Assembly (NCBI RefSeq): GCF_000971985.1
Contig: NZ_LAQQ01000008.1
Coordinates: 184,531-248,530, forward strand
Direction: 5' to 3'
DNA: 64,000 nucleotides
DNA from: Paenibacillus dauci
GTDB lineage: Bacteria; Bacillota; Bacilli; Paenibacillales; Paenibacillaceae
The number at the start of each line of letters is the position of its first letter. The stretch's first letter is position 1. Below, in pieces: positions 19,403 to 28,123 of this stretch. A model generated the notes under the pieces. That model saw nothing but the letters and a program-made list of their open reading frames with translations, made no database searches and was not told where the DNA came from. Position numbers and translations under genes: made by a program.

Positions 19403-20383
19403 TTAAGAGAGCGGGCGGGTTGTCTCGCGTTCTATAAATTCTACCGGCATCTGAATTGTACGCTGCTCTCCGGCTGTGCCTTCAATCAGCTGAATCAATA
19501 AGTCGGCAGCTGCCCTACCCATATCATAGGCGGGCTGGCGGATCGTGGATAATGCCGGCGATAGCAGACTGCTCAGCGGCGTATCATCGAATCCGACAAT
19601 CTGAATATCTTCCGGAATCTTTTTGCCGAGACGATGGGCTTCCTGAATTACTGCGGTAGCTGTAATATCATTACTCGCAATCACACCGTCGGTATCGGGA
19701 TACTGCTCAAACAACTCTCTCGCCCAACGATCCGCTTCGGTAAATGAAAAGGACGTTGTCTGCGTGATCCGGTAGCTCACACCCATATCCTGCAGCGCTT
19801 CAATTGCTCCCTGGAATCGATCCTGTGCAGGACGGATATGTGCCGGTCCCTGCATTACTGTAACCCGCTGACTCCCACGCTGAACCATCTGCTGTGCAGC
19901 GATCCGTCCGCCTTCCCGGCCATCCGCGTAGACTGCCGGACGATCGCTCGATATACGATCCAGAAAAACGACCGGGATCTTGAGCGAACGATATGAAGCG
20001 GAACCTGGATCGTTGGTCGATGAAATAACACCTACCACATTATTCTGGACAAAAGTCTGTATGTAATCCTGTTCCTTGCTCTGACTCTCGTCACTATTAC
20101 CAAAGATCAAACGGAACCCACTCTCCTGCATACGGTCCTCTACCCCACGAGCAAGCTGTGGAAAATAGGGGTTCGTAATATCAGGCAGCAGCAGACCGAT
20201 CAATCTGGATTTGCGTTTATATAGAGAACGTGCCACTTCATTGGGCGTATAATTCAGTTCTTGGATAGCGTTTTCAACTTTGCGCCGCGTATCTTCGTGA
20301 ACATAGCCTGCATCGTTGATCACCCGTGAGACGGTGGCTACGGATACGCCTGCGTAACGTGCTACATCTTTTATGGTTGTCAT
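19403..20383 (-). CDS. rbsR: RbsR, LacI-family ribose operon repressor
   Basis: A 326-residue LacI/GalR regulator: helix-turn-helix TIKDVARYAGVSVATVSRVI at residues 3-22, hinge helix NEVARSLYKRKSR, then a type-1 effector-binding domain. As first gene of rbsRKDACB it most likely autoregulates the operon from the palindrome at 20401-20414. It is separated from rbsK by 106 bp with no evident promoter or terminator. Confidence 0.92.
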   Translation of the reverse strand: MTTIKDVARYAGVSVATVSRVINDAGYVHEDTRRKVENAIQELNYTPNEVARSLYKRKSRLIGLLLPDITNPYFPQLARGVEDRMQESGFRLIFGNSDESQSKEQDYIQTFVQNNVVGVISSTNDPGSASYRSLKIPVVFLDRISSDRPAVYADGREGGRIAAQQMVQRGSQRVTVMQGPAHIRPAQDRFQGAIEALQDMGVSYRITQTTSFSFTEADRWARELFEQYPDTDGVIASNDITATAVIQEAHRLGKKIPEDIQIVGFDDTPLSSLLSPALSTIRQPAYDMGRAAADLLIQLIEGTAGEQRTIQMPVEFIERETTRPLS

Positions 20384-20400
20384 ATTCTGCTCTCCCGTTC

Positions 20401-20414
20401 TGTAACCGGTTACA
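20401..20414. promoter_or_regulatory. RbsR operator
   Basis: TGTAACCGGTTACA is a perfect 14-bp palindrome with the central CG step typical of LacI-family operators. It lies just downstream of the -10 box, over the likely transcription start of the rbs operon. Confidence 0.8.
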
Positions 20415-20419
20415 GATAT

Positions 20420-20448
20420 AAAATATCATACTGTTTTGTTTTTGACAA
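20420..20448 (-). promoter_or_regulatory. SigA-type promoter of the rbs operon
   Basis: Minus-strand TTGTCA (20443-20448) and TATTTT (20420-20425) are separated by 17 bp. The operator follows immediately, consistent with repression by steric block. Confidence 0.55.
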
Positions 20449-20673
20449 TTGTTATTTTGAAATCCTGTTCCGTCAAGATTGATAATTTTATCTGCTTCTC
20501 TATATCGGTATAGTAATCAGCCTTGCCCATGAAGGGTAATAAGCAACAGTATAATCAGGAATAGAGATAATCCGTCATTTGCAGTACGTAGGATCTTTTA
20601 ACCCTCATGATCGAGCAGCTGTCCACATCAAACCCTTGTCTTCCTGCGATCCTCATCTCCTAAGGAGGCCTTT

Positions 20674-20904
20674 ATGAAAACACTGCGCAAATTTATCCTG
20701 GCTTTTCTGCTGGCTAATGTGATCGGGAACTTCAGTTTTCGCCGAATCTCCTTTTTACAATACGATATAGCTGCCGGCTGGTTCACACTGGAGAATGGAT
20801 TAAAATATCTGATCAGTCTGGCCTGCTATATTGCTGTAGCCGTATGGGTTTATCAGATACTGGAGAGCCTTGAGAAATGGCGGGAAGAGAGCAAAAGCCG
20901 GTAA
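20674..20904 (+). CDS. Small membrane protein of unknown function
   Basis: A 76-residue protein behind a strong AAGGAGGCCTTT ribosome binding site. It has two hydrophobic segments, about 7-23 and 46-64, and a charged C-terminal tail EKWREESKSR. I do not recognise a family. It follows the divergent rbs promoter region by 290 bp and precedes another tiny membrane protein gene. Confidence 0.65.
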   Translation: MKTLRKFILAFLLANVIGNFSFRRISFLQYDIAAGWFTLENGLKYLISLACYIAVAVWVYQILESLEKWREESKSR

Positions 20905-21018
20905 GTATGTGTTAGGATAGCGCTTAATAACATTAACCTCATCAAAGTAAAATTTTTACATGATACTACTGATTCGATATGATAAAAGAAATAATGATTC
21001 AGCAAAGGAGGCATGATT

Positions 21019-21117
21019 ATGTTTAGCGGCATAAATCCCTCGGGTGTTATCTTGCTCCTGATCGCCCTGTTCGCTCTGGTCTGGCTATTCCACTTTATTA
21101 TGAAAAAGCTGCGTTAA
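21019..21117 (+). CDS. Tiny single-span membrane protein (32 residues)
   Basis: ATG at 21019 is seven bases after AAAGGAGG and encodes a 32-residue peptide: a short polar start, one hydrophobic span (VILLLIALFALVWLF) and a KKLR tail. The ribosome binding site and the amino acid pattern argue for a real gene. The start faintly resembles a TatA N-terminus, but the amphipathic helix is missing. Function unknown. Confidence 0.55.
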   Translation: MFSGINPSGVILLLIALFALVWLFHFIMKKLR

Positions 21118-21620
21118 ATTCAAATCGTTAGCTTGAATACTCCTACAAAAAACGAGAACAATAGAAAGTTTCTAAAGTATACAATCACCTATCTATTCAA
21201 AGATCCACTGTAATGCAAAGTTCAATAAACAGTGATTTTCACGCAGTAAAGTACCTCACCTCTACCTCTTCTATACGATTGGAAATCCCCTTTCTCTGTA
21301 TCTCATTCAGGATCTCCAGTCTTAAACGAAGGCAGTATCCTGGCCGCTTTCTGGAGCAGGATAGCTGCTCCACCTCCCCTTTCATTTACACTCTACTAAG
21401 CCGCTCACTATACTCAGTCATCATCATCCCCACTAAATTTATTTTAAATTTTATAATACATTGTGATTTAAATCACATATTAAATTTTAGTTTTAATTTA
21501 ATATAAAGACATGAAAGAGATGATCATCTTCCATCAAGAAGTCAACCAACTTCCAGATTATACATTCACCAACCGGGCCGTTACAGCGGCACCCCAAAAC
21601 AAACCAAGGAGTGATCCATC
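21118..21620. other. Intergenic region with the doxX promoter
   Basis: A 503-bp stretch. The first 300 bp show no gene that I trust; one open frame of 97 codons has no ribosome binding site and no family features. The right end is very AT-rich and holds the Fnr-type box and a -10 element described separately. Confidence 0.6.
21462..21504 (+). promoter_or_regulatory. Fnr/Crp-type operator and -10 box upstream of doxX
   Basis: TGTGATTTAAATCACA (21462-21477) is a perfect palindrome matching TGTGA-N6-TCACA, the site type used by Bacillus Fnr. A -10-like TAATAT lies at 21499-21504, so the predicted start near 21511 places the box centre about 41.5 bp upstream, the classic class II activator position. 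Confidence 0.65.
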
Positions 21621-22151
21621 ATGAACAGATGGCTTAGAGAAAACAAAGTGGCAATGTGGTTACTGACTGTACTTCGCGTATATATCGGCTTCCAGTGGAT
21701 TGAAGGCGGCTGGGGCAAATTGACCGGCGGATTCGATGCTACCGGATTCCTGACCGGCGCTATCGCCAACACCGGCGGCGAGCATCCAAGCGTACAAGCT
21801 GGCTGGGGCGCCTTCCTGCAGCACTTTGCACTGCCGAATGTAGAATTGTTCAACATCCTCGTACCGATCGGTGAATTCCTCGTCGGTCTGGGACTCATTC
21901 TCGGTACCTTCACTACCGTCGCTGCCCTGATGGGTATGGTCATGAACTTTGCCTTCCTCTTCTCGGGTACTGTGAGCACTAACCCATACCTGCTGCTGGC
22001 CGAGATCTTCATCGTCGTCGCTGGTGCCAATGCCGGTAAAGTCGGTCTGGATCGCTGGGTACTGCCTTATCTGAAAGCAACCCTTTTCAAAAAACATACC
22101 AAACATGGCGGTACACCTACAGCACCTGCACCTGATCACCGAGCTGCTTAA
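21621..22151 (+). CDS. DoxX-family membrane protein
   Basis: A 176-residue protein with four hydrophobic segments. The DoxX-family start WLLTVLRVYIGFQWIEGGWG is followed by a loop and then FNILVPIGEFLVGLGLILG. DoxX/DoxD proteins are quinone-linked membrane subunits or redox-stress proteins of poorly defined function. The ATG follows AAGGAGTGATCCATC. It is a single gene ended by a strong hairpin. The Fnr-type box upstream suggests expression under oxygen limitation. Confidence 0.85.
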   Translation: MNRWLRENKVAMWLLTVLRVYIGFQWIEGGWGKLTGGFDATGFLTGAIANTGGEHPSVQAGWGAFLQHFALPNVELFNILVPIGEFLVGLGLILGTFTTVAALMGMVMNFAFLFSGTVSTNPYLLLAEIFIVVAGANAGKVGLDRWVLPYLKATLFKKHTKHGGTPTAPAPDHRAA

Positions 22152-22225
22152 TCCGGAAAAGAGCCGGCTATACACATAGATATTGAATCGGCTCTCTCCT
22201 TCCATAACCATACTGTGCAATGCTT

Positions 22226-22271
22226 AATACTCCTCTTGTGCGCTTCCTCCAAAGCGTACAAGGGGAGTATT
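22226..22271. terminator. Strong bidirectional terminator
   Basis: AATACTCCTCTTGTGCGCTT (22226-22245) pairs with the segment at 22252-22271 over 20 bp with two G-T wobbles. It lies between doxX and the convergent discoidin/FN3 gene. Confidence 0.8.
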
Positions 22272-22357
22272 GGGTTTTAGCTATTGATAACGTATTATCG
22301 TCGGCTATACAAACAATCGATGAGTACCTATCACTTTGCTAACGATCAGCATTCTAA

Positions 22358-24337
22358 TTATTGGTAGGTATCCGCGCTCACAGTGGGCAGGGGTATGGTT
22401 CCATACGTATCGCCCATCACCGTTCCTGCCGGATGATTATAGAATACGAGTAGTTCCTGCAGCGTAACCGCCTGGGAACCGGCATCTATATTAATCATCA
22501 ATCCGCTATACTCACCAGATTTGATCGGAATAGGCTTTAATATGCCTCCATTTGGATGATAAGGAACTTCGACTTTTCCTTTGTACAGCAATATCCATTG
22601 CCTGTTTTGCAGCCCATAGATTGTATAAGACTGGCTGCCGGACGGATACATGCCGGTTACCGGCTGCACCGCTTGAATAGAAATAGGCTGGGGAAACGTA
22701 AAATTGATTGTACCATTGGTATTCCCCTGATCCAGCTCATACCAGTTGCCTATATCCGAGTGCCAGTAACTGCGCAAATTGCCGTCTGCTGCATGCTGGG
22801 GCAGATCATTCTGATATGAACCGGTGGCGGTTACACGGGTACCTGGTGGCAGGAAATCTCCTGTACGATACGTCTGCAGTGTCGATGATACCATATTGGA
22901 ATACCCGTACGATTCGTCTCCATGGAGCGCTTGAACAAGGAATTGGTAAGGAGCCCCCCTGCTCGCCAGCCCTGTAACTGTATAACCTGCATAGGCGTCT
23001 TTGCTTACAGTTACCGCTTGACCCTGATCGATATCCGATAAGGACTGACCATAGACGATCCGATAGCCGTCCGCTCCGGCAACAGGTTCCCAGGTAAGAG
23101 CCACTCCCTGATTATCGCTGGTAGCCTGCAGATTCTGTACCGGTGTATGCTCCGTGTTGTACCGGATTTCGTGAATAATCAGCGGTGAACGGCTTACGAC
23201 AATCTGTAATTTCAGATCTTTGTACCAGCCGGGCTTGATCGGTATTGTCCATATACCGGGTTCGCCCGCTTTCTCCATCTCGACCTCGTGCGCAACGATT
23301 GGCTCCTCCTCATTACCTCCCGTATAGACATAACCTATAAAATAATTATCGGTCGCTTCCGAGGTCATAACCAATTGCAGTTCATCCATATAGACTGGAT
23401 AGTCCGACTTCAGATATAACTCGGCATCGATCCCCGAGCCTTGGAATCTCCATCCTGTAGACAGATCCCGGTCGATTATATTGCTTGCACCATCAAAATA
23501 ATGTACATTGTCCGGATTCACACTGGCCTGCACATCATCTGGAAAATCAAAGCCTGACAGCGGCATCCCAAACATTTCATTGGAATAATTGCTCAATTGT
23601 TCTCCTGTCTGCGCTGCGACCACAAAGTAATACGGTTTATTCTCCTGCAAATCCGGCAGAGTGAAACCTCCATACGTATCAGCACTTACATTTACTGCCT
23701 CCGTATAACTGCCAGACTTGGTTCCGTAGCGGATCTGATAGCCATCTGCTCCAGGAACAGGAACCCAGTTTAGACGGATCTGCCGATTTTCCGAGCGGGC
23801 TTGCAGACCTGTCGGCGAATTCAGATCCGAGATGTAATGAATCTCGTTAATACGCATCCAGTACGAGGTGGACTGTATAGTAATCCGAATACTGTCATAC
23901 CAGCCTTCTGTGACAGGGATTGGGGCCAGCACAACGTATTCTTCCTCTTTCACTTTCTGCGTTTTTCTGCCGATTTCACTCCACTGGCCATTTTGTAGCC
24001 CTTCGATTTTGTACGTATGATAGCCATGTGTAAATGAATTGGTCGCCAGCTGTATGGCATTCATATGAACCTTGTTTGGAAAGTTCAATTGCAAATATCC
24101 AAAGGTGCCAAACAATCCCCAAAACGTTCTTCGGTCATCATCGGCTACCTTGTACGGATCATATCCCCATCTGGAGGGCTCACTCGCCGTATAGGTCGTT
24201 CCGGCTGGCAGCCTGCTGCCCTGCATATCTTCGACCGGATAATGATAAGCCTGTACTTGACCTGCTGCCGGGAAAAAGGATACCAATAGTACACAACAGC
24301 ATATATACAGCTTGAATCTTTTGAACCTGATATTCAT
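22358..24337 (-). CDS. Secreted multi-domain protein with discoidin-like and fibronectin III modules (copy 2)
   Basis: I start it at the ATG at 24337 (AAGGAGGACAATT upstream), giving 659 residues; the open frame continues to 24400 without a ribosome binding site. After a signal peptide (about 1-30), three F5/8-type-C (discoidin-like) modules alternate with two fibronectin III modules; the latter are marked by IRLNWVPVPGADGYQIRYG and VALTWEPVAGADGYRIVYG. It ends VSADTYQ. No catalytic domain was seen. Such modules usually bind glycans or proteins at the cell surface. It is a paralogue of the next gene upstream, 68 bp away, and both end with the same tail. Confidence 0.8.
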   Translation of the reverse strand: MNIRFKRFKLYICCCVLLVSFFPAAGQVQAYHYPVEDMQGSRLPAGTTYTASEPSRWGYDPYKVADDDRRTFWGLFGTFGYLQLNFPNKVHMNAIQLATNSFTHGYHTYKIEGLQNGQWSEIGRKTQKVKEEEYVVLAPIPVTEGWYDSIRITIQSTSYWMRINEIHYISDLNSPTGLQARSENRQIRLNWVPVPGADGYQIRYGTKSGSYTEAVNVSADTYGGFTLPDLQENKPYYFVVAAQTGEQLSNYSNEMFGMPLSGFDFPDDVQASVNPDNVHYFDGASNIIDRDLSTGWRFQGSGIDAELYLKSDYPVYMDELQLVMTSEATDNYFIGYVYTGGNEEEPIVAHEVEMEKAGEPGIWTIPIKPGWYKDLKLQIVVSRSPLIIHEIRYNTEHTPVQNLQATSDNQGVALTWEPVAGADGYRIVYGQSLSDIDQGQAVTVSKDAYAGYTVTGLASRGAPYQFLVQALHGDESYGYSNMVSSTLQTYRTGDFLPPGTRVTATGSYQNDLPQHAADGNLRSYWHSDIGNWYELDQGNTNGTINFTFPQPISIQAVQPVTGMYPSGSQSYTIYGLQNRQWILLYKGKVEVPYHPNGGILKPIPIKSGEYSGLMINIDAGSQAVTLQELLVFYNHPAGTVMGDTYGTIPLPTVSADTYQ

Positions 24338-24405
24338 AATTGTCCTCCTTGGGCTGTATAAGCTGTTCATCCTGCATACACATATCATCCGTATATCCAC
24401 ATGTA

Positions 24406-26352
24406 TTACTGATACGTATCATCACTTACCGTTGGAAGCTGCTGCCCATAAGTATCTGACGATACTGTTCCCACCGGCTGATTATAAAATACGAGCAGTT
24501 CCTGCAGAACCAGCCAATTGGGAGATGCATCGATTGTGAGCATTAGTCCCTCATACTTGCCTGGCGTTACCGGAATCGGTTCAAGCACGCCGCCTGACGC
24601 ATTATAGGGTACCTGCACCTGTCCGTCATACAATAGAATCCACTCCCGACCCTTCAGACCATAAATCACATAATGCTGGGCACCTGGCGGATACATGGTC
24701 ATCACCGGCTGTATAGCATGAATATCAATCGGCCGGGCAAAAGCAAAATTAATGGTTCCGCTTCTGCTTTGTCCTGTCTCCGGCACCCATGAACTGCTAA
24801 AATCACGATCCGCCGCATGAGACGGGTAATTATCATTAAATGAACCGGAAGCGGTAACCATTGTACCCAGCGGCAGGAAATCACCTGTGCTGTAGCTTCG
24901 CGGCGTGCCGGATGCTATCTCCGAATAGCCATATGCCTCCCCATTGACAATCGCCTGTACCTCAATGTAATAAGGACTGCCATTATTAACTAGCCCAGTC
25001 AGTTTATAGCCCGTATAGGCATCCTTGTCCACAGTCAGCGTCTGGGTATTGGCATTGTTACCATAATCCATTCCGTATTTAATCCGATATTGATCGGCTT
25101 CGACAATTGGATCCCAGGTGAGGGTAAGCTGTGCATTGCCGCTCGTCACCTTTACATTTTGGACAGGAGTGTGATCGGTATTGTAGCGCACTTCATTGAC
25201 CAAGATCGGCGCAGTCGAAGATTGAATTCGTACATTAATATCTTTATACCAACCTGGTGTCACCGGGAATGGGTCCAGTACCACCGGATTTCTCGAACCA
25301 TTCAGATGAACCTGACGCTGGGCCAGTACTTGCTCGGACGATCCTCTTCCTTTATAGACGGTATAGGTCAGGTCGCTGTCTTCTGCTGCCGAGACGGTAA
25401 GCTGAAGTTCACTGATATACAGTGGATAGAAAAATTCATAATACAGCTCTCCCTGCGGATCGCTCCCATTATACCTCCACGTTGTAGACATATTATGGTC
25501 TCTCGTGTTGGTCGCAGGATTACGATACCATTCGCCATTGGACCCGCCAGTCATCGCCTTCGGCAAATCAAAACCGGTAACAGGCACATTCAATATTTCA
25601 TTGGAATAATTGCTGCGCGAATTGCCCGTCAGGGCTGCTACTGTCAAATAGTACACCTGGCCATTATTCAGGTTGGGAATTGTCAGGCCACTGTAGGTGT
25701 CAGCGCTTACGTCCAGTGTCTGTGTATAGCCCCCGGACTCCGGTCCATATCTAATCCGATACCCGGAAGCACCGGATACAGGCTTCCAGGTCAGACCCAG
25801 CTGCTGATCTCCATACGTGGTTTTCAATTCCGATGGGGAATCTAGATCCGAAATGTACTGCAGCTCGGTGACGAGCAGCCAATCTCTGGTCGACTGGATT
25901 TTGACCCGAATCCCATCGTACCAACCTTCCGGAACAGGAATAGGAGCGAGCGCGACATTACCTTCAGGATCGAGCTTGTATGTTTTTTTGCCCAGACGAC
26001 TCCACTGCCCGTTCTGCAACCCCTCCACGGTATACGTCTCATAGCGCTTACCGATACTTCCGGTCGATAGCTGCACAGCCTTCATCTGAACGGCTTCCGG
26101 AAATTTGGCCTCCAGCCAGGCATACCGGGCATTCAATCTCCAGAGACTGTACCAGTCCCCATCACCGATGTTCTCCGGTTCAAACGTAGGCCCGCTGAAT
26201 CCGCTGGCTGTATACACCGTTCCTCCAGGCAGCGTAGTACCCTGCATATCTTCCATCGTATCCGCATGTGAGCGACCTGCTGCCGGGAGCATTAACACCA
26301 GCAACATACAACAGCAAATGTACCATTTGAATCCTTTGGACATGATCTTCAT
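24406..26352 (-). CDS. Secreted multi-domain protein with discoidin-like and fibronectin III modules (copy 1)
   Basis: A 648-residue protein beginning at an ATG behind GAAAGGAGGCTATTT. It has a signal peptide (to about residue 30, ending SHA), a discoidin-like module (about 36-170), an FN3 module (LGLTWKPVSGASGYRIRYG), a second discoidin-like module, a second FN3 (LTLTWDPIVEADQYRIKYG) and a third discoidin-like module, ending VSDDTYQ. The order and many motifs match the downstream copy, so the pair arose by tandem duplication. No anchor motif (LPXTG, SLH) is visible, so both are probably released or non-covalently held. The ligand is unknown. Confidence 0.8.
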   Translation of the reverse strand: MKIMSKGFKWYICCCMLLVLMLPAAGRSHADTMEDMQGTTLPGGTVYTASGFSGPTFEPENIGDGDWYSLWRLNARYAWLEAKFPEAVQMKAVQLSTGSIGKRYETYTVEGLQNGQWSRLGKKTYKLDPEGNVALAPIPVPEGWYDGIRVKIQSTRDWLLVTELQYISDLDSPSELKTTYGDQQLGLTWKPVSGASGYRIRYGPESGGYTQTLDVSADTYSGLTIPNLNNGQVYYLTVAALTGNSRSNYSNEILNVPVTGFDLPKAMTGGSNGEWYRNPATNTRDHNMSTTWRYNGSDPQGELYYEFFYPLYISELQLTVSAAEDSDLTYTVYKGRGSSEQVLAQRQVHLNGSRNPVVLDPFPVTPGWYKDINVRIQSSTAPILVNEVRYNTDHTPVQNVKVTSGNAQLTLTWDPIVEADQYRIKYGMDYGNNANTQTLTVDKDAYTGYKLTGLVNNGSPYYIEVQAIVNGEAYGYSEIASGTPRSYSTGDFLPLGTMVTASGSFNDNYPSHAADRDFSSSWVPETGQSRSGTINFAFARPIDIHAIQPVMTMYPPGAQHYVIYGLKGREWILLYDGQVQVPYNASGGVLEPIPVTPGKYEGLMLTIDASPNWLVLQELLVFYNQPVGTVSSDTYGQQLPTVSDDTYQ

Positions 26353-26487
26353 AAATAGCCTCCTTTCTATTGTGAATCTGCCTTAAGCATAATCAGTTAA
26401 CACAGCATTGAAAAGAATTATTTTCCATAAATGTATAATTAATATTAGAAATAGGAAATAGGCGAAAATCCCCTTCCAGATGGCAGT

Positions 26488-26523
26488 AAAAAAAGCCTTT
26501 CTCCATAACGGGAGAGAGGCTTT
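26488..26523 (-). terminator. Terminator of the methyltransferase gene
   Basis: AAAGCCTTTCTCC (26492-26504) pairs with GGAGAGAGGCTTT (26511-26523) with one wobble. The A-run at 26488-26494 gives a T-run on the minus strand. Confidence 0.75.
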
Positions 26524-26544
26524 GTTGTGTTCATTCATTGTTAT

Positions 26545-27417
26545 TCAGACCTGTACACCCTCAGCTGTCATCGCGTAAGCGGACATGGATTCGAGATGAT
26601 CGAGACCACGTATAGACTGCTCCAACAGATGCACTTCCGAACGAATCAGCATCTTCAACTTATCCGGCAGATGTTCCAGTTCATCGAGCTCTCTGCCATA
26701 ATCCCGCAGCACCGTCTCGGTCTCCCACTGTCCATCCTGCAGATCATTGGCGGCAATGGTCTGCTCGCTGCGGATAATCCAGCCTGCGGCAGCTGCTGCA
26801 TCGCGAATATCCTGGGGAGTAAACAGGGTGCGTACATTGGCAGAACTGCTTTCTTTAAAGCATTCGTATTTGGCCTGGATCAATACAGAGAGCAGATGGG
26901 GAAACTGGTGCATATTGCGGATCTGTGTATCCCACTCGGCAAAACAGAGTTTGGCGCCCCATTTGTGTATTTTGGTAAAAATCTGGAGCAGCTCTTCGTT
27001 GGAATTCAGATACCATGAAGCATGGGAGAGCACCACATGACTGAAGCTGCCCGCAGGGAAATCAGTCTCCGGTGCCAGCAGGTTCACACCGTATTCCATC
27101 CGCGTCTGAAAGCCAAGCTTGGATTGGAGCAGAAATTTGGCAGAGTCGCCGACGGTGACAGGACTACCATAATCAAGCGGCGCAATATCAATACCGTAGA
27201 CAAGCCCGTCTCGCCCGACACGATGAGCGAGCACCGCCGTCGTATCTCCCTGTCCACAGCCAATTTCCAGCACTTTGCTGCCTGGAGGGATATCCCAGAA
27301 ATCAACCAGATGCAGCCGGTGTCGGGTCTGGATACGCTGCAACTCCGGATTCTCCTGGGCAATAGCCATACAGCTGATAATTTCGTCCAAAATATGTTCT
27401 TGTTCTTGCGCGTTCAT
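26545..27417 (-). CDS. SAM-dependent class I methyltransferase
   Basis: The ATG at 27417 behind GGGAGAGG gives 290 residues; a GTG three codons earlier overlaps the ribosome binding site. SAM-binding motif I is VLEIGCGQGDTT near residue 50, motif II is VYGIDIAPLDYG, and the post-II region is FSHVVLSHASWYL. The C-terminal half is helical. The substrate is unknown; the fold suggests a small molecule or natural product. It is monocistronic, ended by a terminator. Confidence 0.8.
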   Translation of the reverse strand: MNAQEQEHILDEIISCMAIAQENPELQRIQTRHRLHLVDFWDIPPGSKVLEIGCGQGDTTAVLAHRVGRDGLVYGIDIAPLDYGSPVTVGDSAKFLLQSKLGFQTRMEYGVNLLAPETDFPAGSFSHVVLSHASWYLNSNEELLQIFTKIHKWGAKLCFAEWDTQIRNMHQFPHLLSVLIQAKYECFKESSSANVRTLFTPQDIRDAAAAAGWIIRSEQTIAANDLQDGQWETETVLRDYGRELDELEHLPDKLKMLIRSEVHLLEQSIRGLDHLESMSAYAMTAEGVQV

Positions 27418-27566
27418 TATATACACCTCTCCCTATATCGCTTTATGATAATATTCAACAAGATCGAGCCAGTCAAAAGCATGGGGAACCTATTAACAGG
27501 TCAGGAGAATACAATATTTATTCCGTAAAGTGACCTCATTGGATTCATACAGATATGTAATTGATA

Positions 27567-27959
27567 TTACGGATTAGTGAACAATCCCAGAATCTCAATC
27601 ACTTCCAGTTCGGCTGTACGATGAGGACCTTCCATCATGTATCCTCGGGTGCCCTTATGTATCCGGTGCCTGTGAATATCATGACGCCGTTCCGGAATAA
27701 TAATCCACATTAATGCCGTGCCACAGGCGGGGACAGGTCCGTTTTTGCAAATAACCTGTCTTTGTTCATCCTCGAATTCGGGATGAATCATATATAATGT
27801 CAACGGTTCACCCTCATCATCGGCATATGCAAAATCTGCACGATATCCCTGATAGGGCAGCGTACGACGTCCCCCTTCCTCCTGAGTATAAAATCGATAA
27901 CACACCCGAAAGTCTGCCGGGTGTCCCAACTTCCGCTCATAGGGTATCCATTCTGCCAA
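27567..27959 (-). CDS. Stand-alone EF-Tu domain III-like protein
   Basis: The start is the TTG at 27959, eight bases after AAAAGGAGG. The 130-residue product resembles the third domain of EF-Tu: RVCYRFYTQEEGGRRTLPYQ followed by GYRADFAYAD corresponds to the EF-Tu strand segment EEGGRHTPFF-x-YRPQFYF. The end (GPHRTAELEVIEIL) matches the final strands. There is no GTPase domain. It may be a ribosome- or tRNA-independent beta-barrel protein of unknown role. It lies upstream of the methyltransferase gene on the same strand with a 149-bp gap. Confidence 0.5.
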   Translation of the reverse strand: MAEWIPYERKLGHPADFRVCYRFYTQEEGGRRTLPYQGYRADFAYADDEGEPLTLYMIHPEFEDEQRQVICKNGPVPACGTALMWIIIPERRHDIHRHRIHKGTRGYMMEGPHRTAELEVIEILGLFTNP

Positions 27960-28123
27960 AAAGCATCCCTCCTTTTCTAGGTTAGTGATCTTCTATCTTA
28001 TCCTTTGTCAAATTTGACATATAAGATGAGGGGTGATAATTTATAGTGAATGTTTTATTGTAAATTATGGAATTTATTTTATCATTAAATGGATGGACTA
28101 TATACAGAATAGGAGGAATCATC

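Noticed and set aside
21213..21506. Open reading frame of 97 codons upstream of doxX
   Set aside because: No ribosome binding site, atypical Ser/Ile-rich translation, and it runs over the Fnr-type box and AT-rich promoter region.
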